From Ciona intestinalis (lineage: Eukaryota > Chordata > Ascidiacea > Phlebobranchia > Cionidae), in assembly GCF_000224145.3 (NCBI RefSeq), contig NC_020168.2:4561480-4625479 (forward strand): a stretch of DNA of 64,000 bases, in the 5' to 3' direction. Positions 33,856 to 45,300 of this stretch are shown one piece after another. The stretch's first letter is position 1. Every line of letters starts with the position of its first letter. Under the pieces are notes generated by a model. The model did no database searches, was not told where the DNA came from, and saw only the letters and a program-made list of their open reading frames with translations. The position numbers were made by a program, and so were the translations under genes.

Positions 33856-36800
33856 ATGGGGTCGCAAAGCAACAACAGGATATTTATATTTCTTGGTAAG
33901 TCCACTTCTTTTGTTGATTAAGTACATTTGCAAAAAAACAAACAAATTTTATTGCTGAAATAACGCTGAAATATTAATTTTAATGTAAATTTTTTATAAA
34001 TTGACTGTGTAGCGCTGTAGCACTATATATACTTAATAGTTTTGTGCATTGCATTTTGTGGAATTATTGTCTTTTATAGCTTACCATATAATTAGCATAC
34101 AGTTTTTTAATTTATAAAGTCATTAACATTTGTCGTGCATCATATTATTATTAGTTTGGTGTATTTCCAAAGTCCATTTCGTGCAACTAATGCTTTTATA
34201 GCTAACCACACGCTTAGCATATAGCTTTTAATGAACAAGGTGATTTATATTTGACAGGTGCATTTCTAGCAGTTGCTGTGTTAGCAGTCGTGATTGCTGT
34301 ACCGCTGGCATTATCACAAAACAATGTTAATGGAGGAGATGCTGCAATAAATATATTAACTGAGGTTCCCATTATAGATGGGTGGGTATGGTTAAATAGT
34401 AAAATTTTAAGCAGAAACATATTTTAAATTTTGCTTGTTTTCTGGCTACGTGAGGATAAAGTGGGCACATTCATTCATTCATTTATTCATTCACATACAT
34501 TCAAATTAAAAACATTAAATAGTAATTTATGAATTAAATACAAATTGCTTTTAAAATTATAAATGAACTGTATTTTATTTCCTTTCATTTAAGGTAATGA
34601 GCCAACTTTAGCCTAAATCACAGGTTCTATAGCATGCGACTTCAGGACCTTTCCCATACTGAATATATGGTTTACTATTTAAGCTAATAGGTACACAAGT
34701 GTAATGTAAGTTCCCCTCATTTATTTGTATTGACAAACTATAAAACATAATCGCTTTTTGTCATCATTCACTTTACCCTACAATATCGGATATTGTAACC
34801 TGTTTAGTATACAGAACTATTTTTTACAATAGCTCTTAATTTTTAATTGTTTTTTAACTTTTTATGAATATTATATTTGTGTTGTTTATTTCAGCCATAA
34901 CGATTGGCCATACCAGTTACGGCGTCATTTGCAAAACAAAATTAATGACATTGACTTTATGACCCAGAATTTCTCAGAACTGTATAATGGTTCACATACT
35001 GATGTTCCACGGATGAAAATTGGAAAAATGGGTGCACAGGTAAGAAAAAAATTGTTTTTCAAATAAAAACCTTAATTGAAAAAAAAAATAAAAATTGATT
35101 GGTGCCTAGATAAGGAAAAAATTTCTTTAAAATAGAGACTTTGCTTCAGGAAATAAAAAATCTTGTTTGCAAAAATGCTTTGTGTCCCTTATGAATGTGT
35201 AATAAATACTTATGGTGTGGTAAAATGAGTTTTCTTTGATGGCATTGAATGCATTTACTGTTTAAATTTAAACAGAGTCGCTCATGTTAAATATTTGCTT
35301 TCCTTTTCACTTTGAATACAATGGTAGTTCTAGACAACACAATAAGAAGGAATGCAGGTCATTTTAATTACCTTTAACAGTTTTCTCAAATATAAAATAA
35401 AATACTGAAAATGTTGAGCTAATTAAACGTGCAACACTTAATTGGTTGGGTGTTTAATCTATACTGTGTTATTTTATAGGATAAAATAATTTTGTCCTAT
35501 ATAATACCCAATACGATATATGGTAATATAATATATTTATATAATGAAATGTACATATTTTTATAAAACTAATATATATATTACGCTATATAGTACATCA
35601 TGGTAAGATGGTCCATTTTAACATTCTCGTAAATCTTTCTGTTTGGTAGTGAATAAAGCCTATTTACAAAATTTTATAAGCGTATCTTCACGACTCAAAG
35701 AAAGTGGTTATTGTTATTTATCTTACCCCACAGTACTATGAATATAATCTGTACGATCTATATTGGTAAATAATCTATTTATAGTTCTGGTCATGCTACT
35801 GTGCTTGTGCAGCTGGTGGTAAAGATGCCGTTCGACTTGGAATTGAACAAATCGACGTAGTGAGGCGATATACCGAAGCTAATCCACTAATCTTCCAGTT
35901 CACAACAACTGCTGATGGTAAAGCGTGGTTAATGTAACTTTTTTAAAGAAATTTCTTAAACAATTTCGACTTGGTGTAAGTTGTGTTGCATTTTTTTGCA
36001 TATATGGTAACTTAAAGGGCCTAAACACACCCCACGTCACTTTTATTTTTTATGGTAAATTCACAAAGCGACTGTTTTATTGATTCCAAAAATACTTTGC
36101 TTATTAAAATTGGTCCAGTATAGGCGTAGATATTCGTCCTCAAACAGTGATCTCTAGCGCTATCCTTTTTTTACTACGAGCTTCGTGATTGTGACGTAGG
36201 AACGTACTAGTCACGTAACTGATTCATTCGTAAAAGCGAAACCTGCGTTTTTTTTGTGCTTTTCTGCATTTTTTTGTTCTCTCGTTTTTCGCTAAAAACA
36301 CTGCCTCTCGCCTTTCTCAGTGTTTCTGAATGAGAGCGGCCACGCTTCAACAATTTTGTGACGTGATTTGTCACGTGGGTAGTACACTTCTTAATTTTTT
36401 CGCCACGCAACTTTTAAATCAGTTTTATGAATTTCACGGTGTTTGAGCTGGAATATCTTTGGTTATACAGAACCGATTAAAACAAGTAAGGTGTCGTTGG
36501 AATTAGAAAAACACACTCTATCTATTAAAGCGATGTACATTTGAGTGTGTTTAGGCCCCTTAAGAGCAGGCATGAAATGTTTAAAATAGAATTCTCGGGT
36601 AATAACGATTGTCCCACCATGCATAAGAATCTACATTTACACTTTCATTAACATAGTCATTGTATTCAAACAGATAACTTAAAATATCTATTGTTTTTTG
36701 TTCCAGTATGTTAAATTTGCCAAACATGTTTTAACTAAAAGTCAAATGATGTTTTAACAACTCTCTTTTCATGTTAATTCCCATAGATTAAATATTTTAA

Positions 36801-39800
36801 TTTATATGGTTTTTATCACCATATTCAATAAAATAAAAAAAAATCTGTTTTTTACTCGAGTAATTGAAAATATTTTGCAGAAATCATGGCTGCAAACAAG
36901 GAGGGAAAAATTGCTTGTCTGATTGGTATTGAAGGTGGTCACATGATTGACAGCTCACTTGCAGCACTAAGAACATTGTTTAACCTTGGAACTCGATATA
37001 TGACACTGACACATAGTTGCGATACACCATGGTAAGGTTTTATTACGTTATTAAGTCATAGGTGTCGCGGTTTTTAGATTTTCAACTAAATCTGGGGTGA
37101 CTTTGTTTAAAATGTAGTTACATTCGTGGCGTGAAATATATGGAACTTTTAATGTGTTGAATACAAGACTGTAAAGTTTAAAGGCGTAGAACTGGGGTGA
37201 CCATAGGCTAAAACACTTCCTGTCAACCTTGTTTTAAAAATTGATCTAACCAAACATAGTCACAGCAGTTACACTTTTATCTGCGTGTTAAAAATAGTAG
37301 TTTTTCCACCCAACATGTTTTTAACTACTGTTATTTTGTTGCTAATTCCCTTCTCTTTGCTGTTTTAATTAATTTGGTCTTTGCTACTGTACAAAAAAGT
37401 AAATAAATTTCTTGTTATGATAAATCACAGTGTTCTGTTTACAGGGCCACTGCATTTAATACCCAATAAAACAACAGGACTTACAGCATTTGGAAAGGTG
37501 TGTATTAAATATGAAAGGCTCATTGTTTGTTTGCTNNNNNNNNNNNNNNNNNNNNNNNNNNNNNNNNNNNNNNNNNNNNNNNNNNTCGACTTGGTGTAAG
37601 TTGTTTGCATTTTTTTGCATATCTGGTAACTTAAGAGCAGGCATGAAATGTTTAAAATAGAATTCTCGGGTAATAACGATTGTCCCACCATGCATAAGAA
37701 TCTACATTTACACTTTCATTAACATAGTCATTGTATTCAAACAGATAACTTAAAATATCCATCGTTTTTTGTTCCAGTATGTTAAATTTGCCAAACATGG
37801 ATTTTAACTAAAAGTCAAATGATGTTTTAACAACTCTCTTTTCATGTTAATTCCCATAGATTATTATTTTAATTTATATGGTTTTTATCACCATATTCAA
37901 TAAAAAAAAATTTTACTCGAGTAATTGCAGGATATTTTGCAGAAATTATAGCTGCAAACAAGGAGGGAAAAATTGCTTGTCTGATTGGTATTGAAGGTGG
38001 TCACATGATTGACAGCTCACTTGCAGCACTAAGAACATTGTTCAACCTTGGAACTCGATATATGACACTGACACATAGTTGCGATACACCATGGTAAGGT
38101 TTTATTACGTTATTAAGTCATAGGTGTCGCAGTTTTTAGATTTTTAACTAAATCTGGGGTGACTTTGTTTAAAATGTAGTTACATTCGTGGCGTGAAATA
38201 TATGGAACTTTTAATGTGTTGAATACAAGACTTTTTCCACCCAACATGTTTTTAACTACTGTTATTTTGTTGCTAATTCCCTTCTCTTTGCTGTTTTAAT
38301 TAATTTGGTCTTTGCTACTGTACAAAAAAGTAAATAAATTTCTTGTTATGATAAATCACAGTGTTCTGTTTACAGGGCCACTGCATTTAATACCAATAAA
38401 ACAACAGGACTTACATCATTTGGAAAGGTGTGTATTAAATATGAAAGGCTCATTGTTTGTTTGCTATGCGATTAGCTTTTTTCTTAAAGTTAAACTAAAA
38501 TGTTTTATTTATACCAACTATTGTTTTGTCGCTATATCCGATCTTTGATTTTTGTAGTTTTTAATCATTGCTACCGGAATTAAACTGACAAAAAAAAATT
38601 ATTGCTATATAGTAGGGTGGAGGAAGATGGGACACCTTTGACACATAATAACTAAATATCCTGATCGTGTTTTAAACAATTAACAACGGTCTATGGGAGC
38701 CGTCAGGATAAAGTTTTATAAAAAATCGTTAAATGTTTGTTTACTACCAAATTGGAAAAGAAAATAGATTGAAAAGCAGTGTCCCATCTTTCCCCACCCT
38801 ACTATATTGTTTTTTTTTGTGTTTTTTTTATACATGTATATTTAATTTGAAATGCAAAGTAACTTTGTTTAAAGTAAATTTTGAGATTTTGCAGCTCGTT
38901 GTTGCTGAAATGAACCGCTTAGGCATGTTGGTGGATCTAGCTCATGTATCGGATATGACAATGAATGATGTGTTTGATGTTACGACTGCTCCAGTCATTT
39001 ACAGTCACAGTTCCGCTCGTGCATTGTGCGACCATGGAAGGAATGTACCAGATGATATTTTAAAACGACTTGTAGGTATTTTATTAATATAGCACAGGTG
39101 TTCTGTTCGTAGAAAATATTTTATGTTTTATTAAGTAAAAATAAATAAATTTGGTGACATTGTTAAAATTCTGTTACACCCGTCGTTGTGAAAAATCGGG
39201 AAACTCATTGATTAATGTGAAGAAGATACCTCGCAGCAGAGTAAAATCTGTTAGCCTAAAACTAGGGTGTAAAAACCTATGATGTCACCCTTGTTTTAAA
39301 AATTACGATGACATGTACCCTAGGCATCCATGTCATTACTATTATGCACTATAAGTGGTGACTTCATACACTCCGCGACTTATTGTCAGTTGGGCAATTT
39401 ATTTATAAACAATGTGTTGGAGCCAATGCTGTTAAACGATAATAGCAGTAAGCAGCATAACTCTGAGGAAGAGACCACTCTACTAGAATGAATTAAACAA
39501 CATACATATTTTGTAATAAGTCACTTTATTTTTATAGGCCGAGAACAAGGGAATTCTGATGGTCAATTTTTACAATGACTATGTCACTTGTAGCCCTAAA
39601 GCCAATATTAGCAATGTAGCAGGTAAGTTTTTTACATTTTAGCGGAAATTCTTACAATATATATAGTGTAAGTGATGCCAATATTTTTTTCACTTTAAAT
39701 TAATGGTATATTAATTTCGGCTCCTCCACTAGAAAAAAGGTATTTTATTTCAATATTTTATCTGCCATATGTATGTAGTTACTAGAGGAGACAGAAAATG

Positions 39801-40349
39801 TATATTATGTTTAGTGGCAGAGCCAGAATTTTTTTGGGGGAGGGGTTTTAAATGTGGAAAATTTCACTCTTTTTTCCAAAAGTATCCCCATCTGCGGGCC
39901 ACTAATTACATTACACCTGGTAGCAGAAATTACAGAATGTTAAATTGCCGTTTGCTGACTCAAATTTTTTCATCATTGTTGTTTATTTATTGTTTATAGA
40001 TCACTTTGATTATGTCAAAAATCTTATTGGAGCAGATTATCTCGGTATGGGAGCAGATTATGATGGTGTGCCACGGTAAGCTAGCATGTTTTGTTTGGAA
40101 AAAGAAATCTAAAATCCCGTTTTCAGTGTACCAGAGGGCCTAGAAGACGTGTCTACTTATCCTAACTTGATCAGAGAGTTGCTGAGCAGAGGCTGGGCAA
40201 CAGATGACTTGAAAAAAATTAGCGGAGGGAACATTTTACGTGTCATGAGGGCGGTAGAAGATGTGGCCAAGCAGAGTAGTAACGTTTCTCCAGGTGAAAC
40301 TTGGATCCCGGATTCGGAAGTTGCATCAGTTTGCAGAACTCCAGCATAG
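33856..40349 (+). CDS. DPEP: Membrane dipeptidase (renal dipeptidase family, M19)
   Basis: Ten exons: 33856-33895, 34258-34381, 34895-35039, 35785-35917, 37943-38093 (or its duplicate 36881-37031), 38376-38427, 38895-39071, 39538-39622, 40000-40075, 40127-40349, giving 1,206 nt, 401 residues. Zinc-site motifs are all present: [66 protein letters not shown] and [20 protein letters not shown]. These enzymes hydrolyse dipeptides such as cysteinyl-glycine and leukotriene D4 at the cell surface. A hydrophobic stretch at residues about 9-32 anchors the N-terminus. The protein stops at CRTPA without the GPI-signal tail of vertebrate members, suggesting a type II membrane or secreted form. AATAAA at 40443. 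Exons 5 and 6 occur twice around the gap at 37536-37585. Confidence 0.93.
35966..37535 (+). repeat. Left copy of gap-flanking duplication in the dipeptidase gene
   Basis: This segment (dipeptidase introns 4-6 with exons 36881-37031 and 37445-37497) is repeated at 37586-38465 with a few percent difference. It differs by a 544-bp TTAA element (36016-36559), by about 120 bp of extra sequence near 37171-37294, and by one extra C in the exon at 37445 that shifts frame. The two copies meet at a run of Ns. This is typical of two alleles joined in assembly; a true tandem duplication is less likely because only part of an intron-exon block is copied. Confidence 0.8.
36016..36559. mobile_element. TTAA-flanked TIR element, 544 bp
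   Basis: It starts AGGGCCTAAACACAC and ends GTGTGTTTAGGCCCC, inverted repeats with only the outermost base mismatched, and is flanked by TTAA on both sides (36012-36015, 36560-36563). The other copy of the locus has a single TTAA at the matching site (37631-37634), an empty site. No transposase ORF of useful length. TTAA duplication is the hallmark of piggyBac-type insertion. Confidence 0.85.
37536..37585. other. Assembly gap (50 N)
   Basis: Fifty undetermined bases separate the two copies of the dipeptidase exon 5-6 block. Any reading frame across them is meaningless. Confidence 1.
37586..38465 (+). repeat. Right copy of gap-flanking duplication in the dipeptidase gene
   Basis: Matches 35966-37535 minus two insertions. 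Its exons 37943-38093 and 38376-38427 keep the dipeptidase frame with the flanking exons, so this copy is taken as part of the gene model. Confidence 0.8.
38612..38808. mobile_element. MITE family A, full length
   Basis: GTAGGGTGGAGGAAGATGGG at the left, TTAACAACGGTCTATGGGAG in the core, and GTGTCCCATCTTTCCCCACC with CTACTATA at the right. It lies in the dipeptidase intron before exon 38895. A diverged relative is at about 35597-35738 in an earlier intron. Confidence 0.85.
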
Positions 40350-42392
40350 TCATTATGCAGAATAATTTTTTAATCACTTTTGTACAGCGGAGCCACTAGT
40401 CGTGTGAAAATGTAATTCTTTGTATTATTGAAATTTTTTTACAATAAAGTGGTCTGAACTGGTGGTATTTTATTCTTGATGGAATGTTTGTTTGGTGAAG
40501 AATAACACGAGTGCCGTTCAGCATATTGTAGGTTTGGGGAGAATTGGACACCTTTTTATTCAGTAGAAAATGAATATTTTAGGAATTATAAAACTGTATT
40601 CTCATGACTCCTATGGACCATTGTTAATTGTTTATGACATGATCGAGCTATTTGGTTCGGAAACGGATTGTAAAACAAAAAGTTATCGGTAAATTTGTTC
40701 ACGTTGTAGTACAAATATAATTTAAAAAAAACATGAATCAAAAATGAACTAAAAACATGGATAACAAAACATAGACAACATGAACAAAACAACAACCAAA
40801 AATGAATGCATTTGTATGGGCCATTCATGATCCAAAATGTCGGACACAAACAACGTTGTTGTGGCCTCTACTAATTTTGGTTGTAGCTACTAGCAGTGCA
40901 GTGGTTCCCAAACTTTAAAAAAAAAAATTCCTGGTGAACCCTTTGCAATTATTTTGATCTTTCACTGCCCTATAAAAATCAAAGCTATAGGAAAAATGCA
41001 AAAACCACACTCATGTACACCACTTTATTATCGCGTCACAACAACATTGCGGACCCTCTGAAACTGCTGTTTGGACCCCAATTTGGAGACTGTTGTGCTA
41101 GTGTAATATAGCCCAAGTTTAAAATGTCGCGACCAGACATGGACAAGATCTACTTTCTGCATTCCTGTCTTGGAAATTTTGTCCCGGGCATGCAGCAAGG
41201 AACTTTTTTTTGTTACACAATAATTTGCTAATAAATTCTTTTGCTCTAGCTGATATAAAAAAATTACACAGGTGGTAACACGAAATGTAATAAAACACTC
41301 GAGTTATAAAGACTGTCGCTGCCTGACAAGAATAAATATATACATCATTTACTTAGAGAGAATTTAAATTGAGCTCGTTTAAATGTATTTTATATAAACG
41401 AACTATCCACAATTTAATAACAATGCATAAAAGTTGAGAACATTCTGTTCCTCATGAAAACTTGTAATCAAAGTTCAAATATTCAATTTAGAAGTACTGT
41501 CCAATATACATATATAAACATTATCTTACTTTGAATGTGAGAAACTTTTACAGAAAATCAAAAAAAAAAATTTATGTTCAAATTATGGAACTAAACACGC
41601 TGACAGCTAACGAGAACATCTAAATCTGTAGTACAAACGTGGTTGAAGATGTTTAAACAATTTTTTGCATAAATTATCGAATAAGACACCAAACAGCCAT
41701 AATTAGCACCAGTGTGTGATAAAACTTACAAAAATTTGAAAAATCCAAAACAGATTTAGTTCAGAAATGAATAAAAAAGTTAACAGCAAATGCCATTGAC
41801 ATGAATTTTTGCAAGTATTTTTTACATGTCATTGGAAAGATAATTATATCTTACATTCTATGTATCTTTGGTATTAACTAGAATATCACAGAGTATCCAC
41901 AAGAAGCAATAAACGTTTTAATTTTCTTAGTACATCATATAATATTCTGCTGTTCTAATTATCAAGCAAAAGCGAAACTTTTGAAACTCTTGTGTTTTGT
42001 TAAAAATGTATTTTTTGCACTAATCTATTCATATGATGTGGTTTAGCAAAAACAAAAGATGGAATAAAAATAGTTACATTTTTTTCAGAAGAGTAACAAA
42101 AGTAATATAGTCATATAATACTTCAAAATATATAACATTAGCAAATCATTTCTGCAAAGTATGTTAAGATTCTAATCAAGTCTATAGGCGCAAATTCTGG
42201 GTGGCATGGTAGGCATATTTTGCTCTTAATATTATATTTAAATATTGAATATTTTTTTCATAGGGGTGTGCATGTAGCTATCCGTGCCTCCCCTGTATTT
42301 AGAAAAGTTTTGAGCCAATGACAAATAAAAAAGTTTGGTGCTAGTAACAAATTTCTCATGAAACAAAAAGTTTGACGCTTATGACAAATTTC
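40350..42392. other. Intergenic with transposon fragments
   Basis: 3' flanks of the dipeptidase and F-box genes. It holds a MITE family A fragment (about 40531-40640), a diverged piece of the hAT-type element (about 40655-40835) and a hAT-like short element at about 40898-41100 (GCAGTGGTTCCCAAACTTT at one end, TTTGGAGACTGTTGTGC at the other). The rest is AT-rich with no gene. Confidence 0.6.
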
Positions 42393-45300
42393 TCATGTTC
42401 GGGTATCGAAATATTCAATAACTCCTCCGGATGCGATTTTTCTTCTGTGGTACGGAGGAGGCATCTCTTTTGACATCTGCTCCAGGATCTTCTTTTCAGT
42501 GAGGACCCCATTGAAGGAGTGATCCCAACATCCTCTCTTCACCAACATCCGTTTGGCATCTTGGAGGAAAGTGACGAACTGAACGTGGGAAAAACGATGC
42601 GCAAGAATTTCAACTTCTTTCTTGTTTGCCTGCGTGGTAGAAAAATAAAATAATTTGTTTAGTAAAAAAATTATATATAGTAGTGTGGGGGAAGAAGGAA
42701 GATGGGACACCTTTACCACATAATATAGTAGTGTGGGGGAAGATGGGACACCTTTACCACATAATAAAATCCTGATTGTTTTTTAAACAATTAACAACAG
42801 TCTATGGGAGTCGTGGGGATACGGGTATATAATTCCAAAACAAATTTTTATTTACTATCAAATGGGACGAAAAAAGAGAATAAAAACAGGTCCCATCCTA
42901 CCCCAACCTTCTCTATATTGGAAAAAAATAATAAAAATTAAAAAAAAAATACTTTTTATAATTCTGTATTGAATTTCAGATTTTGATAACTTAATAAAAC
43001 ACCTGACACATGCGTTTGGACTATATGATGTCTATGTATGGTTTTCTCCTAAATACTAAAATTTTATTTATGGTTAACAATAGAGAATTAATAGGCATCC
43101 AAGAGTTTTTTTTATTTTTTTTAATCAGAAATTTTTCATTTGTGAAAGTTTTTTTGGGTGTAAAACTAACAGAGCAAAAAATAAGAACAACCATTCAAAA
43201 AAAATGGACCTATAATGTCACTGAGTTCCCCAAAACATAACATAGAAAATCAAGAAAACAAAACATTACCCCTTCACATCTGGTTAATCCAAGCCATTTT
43301 AACTTTGGAAGAGACTGACACACATTCTCCACTCCTTTCTCTGTTACTTTGCTGTAACCAACGTCCAACATTTCAAGATTCTTTCCATGCCTCGCAAAGC
43401 AAGCCATGCCTGAATAAATATCAATGCATTGGAATTTGTATTTAATTAATGCTGTATAATTTTCAAAGGGAATTTAACAGTAGTTGAATACTTTAGCAAT
43501 ATAAAACATAGGTCCAACAAAACATTTTTAGATTAAAAATTTAATTTTTTTCTATTTTTGTATAACTTTGGATGGCCTATACCCAATTTTATAAAGATAC
43601 TCCAAAAATTTCACTGTAAAAGTTATTATTATTACTATTTATAATATCAATATAAACACAAATAATCATTTATACACTTCTAGCATACTGATACTAATAT
43701 AGTAGGGTGTGGGAAGATGGGACACCTTTTCATTCTATTTTCTCATCCCATTTGGTAGTTATCTAAAAATAAAAGAATTAAAAAACGTACCCTTACGACT
43801 CTCATAGACCGTTAATTGTTATCTTCCCCACCCTACTATATTATTTGTTACAGTGAAAAAGATTGATATTTACCAGAATCATCGATTGGAATGGATGTTA
43901 GAAAAACATCTTTCAGTTGTTTTAAATTCATTGCCAGCAGTTTTGCAACTCTGGAAAAAGATGATATTACCTCAACCAAAAACTATTGCTTTTTTAAAGG
44001 ATAAAACTCAACCAAAAACTATGGCTTTTTTAAAGGTAAAAAAAAACTTGCCAGATCTCTGTATATTTAAAAAACATTTCCAAAACTTAAATATCCATAT
44101 GTTTTAAGAGTATGGAAGTTACGGTAAAACATGTTGGCTGAGTAACTTATTTTATTTTTTGACATCTACAAATGTTTTGTGACTTGTGTAAAATAACATT
44201 ACCAATACCCAACAGTCAACATGATGTGTATGAAGTAACCATATTTAATATGCATATAAACCTCCTATTTCCTGTTTTGTTATTAATTATCCCAGAGCCA
44301 CACTAGTTACATGATCAACACATATATGAAGCTTTGGTGTTGGGATAATAGGTTAAATTTGAACCCAGGTCCTCAACAAGAACCTCAACTAATAAGAAAA
44401 AATAAATCCAAGGTCGTCAATAGGGACCTCAACCACATAGAAAAAAAATAAATCCCAGGTCGATAAAGACCTTATAGAAAAAAATCCCAGCTCCTCGATA
44501 AGGGCCTCAACTATATAGAAAAAAATAAATCCCAGGTTCCTATGAAGAACTTCAACTAAATAGAATATTATGATCAGTTGTCCTGCTATGTTAAAATATT
44601 GAAATAAAGGTAGAAAAACACTCAACCTGTTATCCAATTCGTCGTTCATGCAGAGACTGAGCCTCGTCAGTTTTGTCATGCTGAGAACAATCGGTTTCAG
44701 ATTCTCATAAGTGAAGCCTTTACAACGCGTCAAATAAAAAACTTCCAAATTCTTCAGCTTAGCCAAACTTTCAGCAGATTTTGGTGAAAACTTTGCCATT
44801 TCGACGTTCAGATCAACCATGGTTGGATTGGTTGATTCGCGTGCTACAAGTTCGGCGATAGTTTTGTCCGTTATCTGACAGAATAGCAAAATATTTTTTG
44901 TCATCTGGAGAGGCAGTCAGTAGCAGCCATCAGTTATATTAGATATATATTTTTAGATACATTTGAAACATCTAAAAAAATTGTGAAAAGTATAACTTGA
45001 TTCCTATGCATAACGTTTTTGATGTTTTTTCAAAATTTTGGGGGTGATATAGCCAAAATAGAATTACACTCATAGTTGTCAAACACATGGAAACCGCAGT
45101 AATTAATGAGCTAAATGTGGTAGAATTTAGATCTGCTATAAAGGCATAACAAAGACTTGGGTATCAAACTATGTAAAGTCGACCTTGTTTCATAAAGTGA
45201 CATGTCACTGCCACTGCTTACACCTCTAACATTAAGCCATGTTTAAACCTATGCTTATAAACATTTATGTCATACCATGTGTACTTCACATAGTGTACAG

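Noticed and set aside
36207-36410. Lys/Arg-rich minus-strand ORF inside the TTAA element
   Set aside because: Short, low complexity and confined to a non-autonomous element. No transposase motif.
37425-37695. Reading frames running through the Ns at 37536-37585 (and likewise 51131-51255)
   Set aside because: They translate undetermined bases and mean nothing.
35966-38465. Tandem exon duplication as a new dipeptidase isoform
   Set aside because: The copies meet at Ns, the left copy of exon 6 is out of frame, and the same pattern recurs in the ELAV-like gene. Allelic mis-joining explains both.
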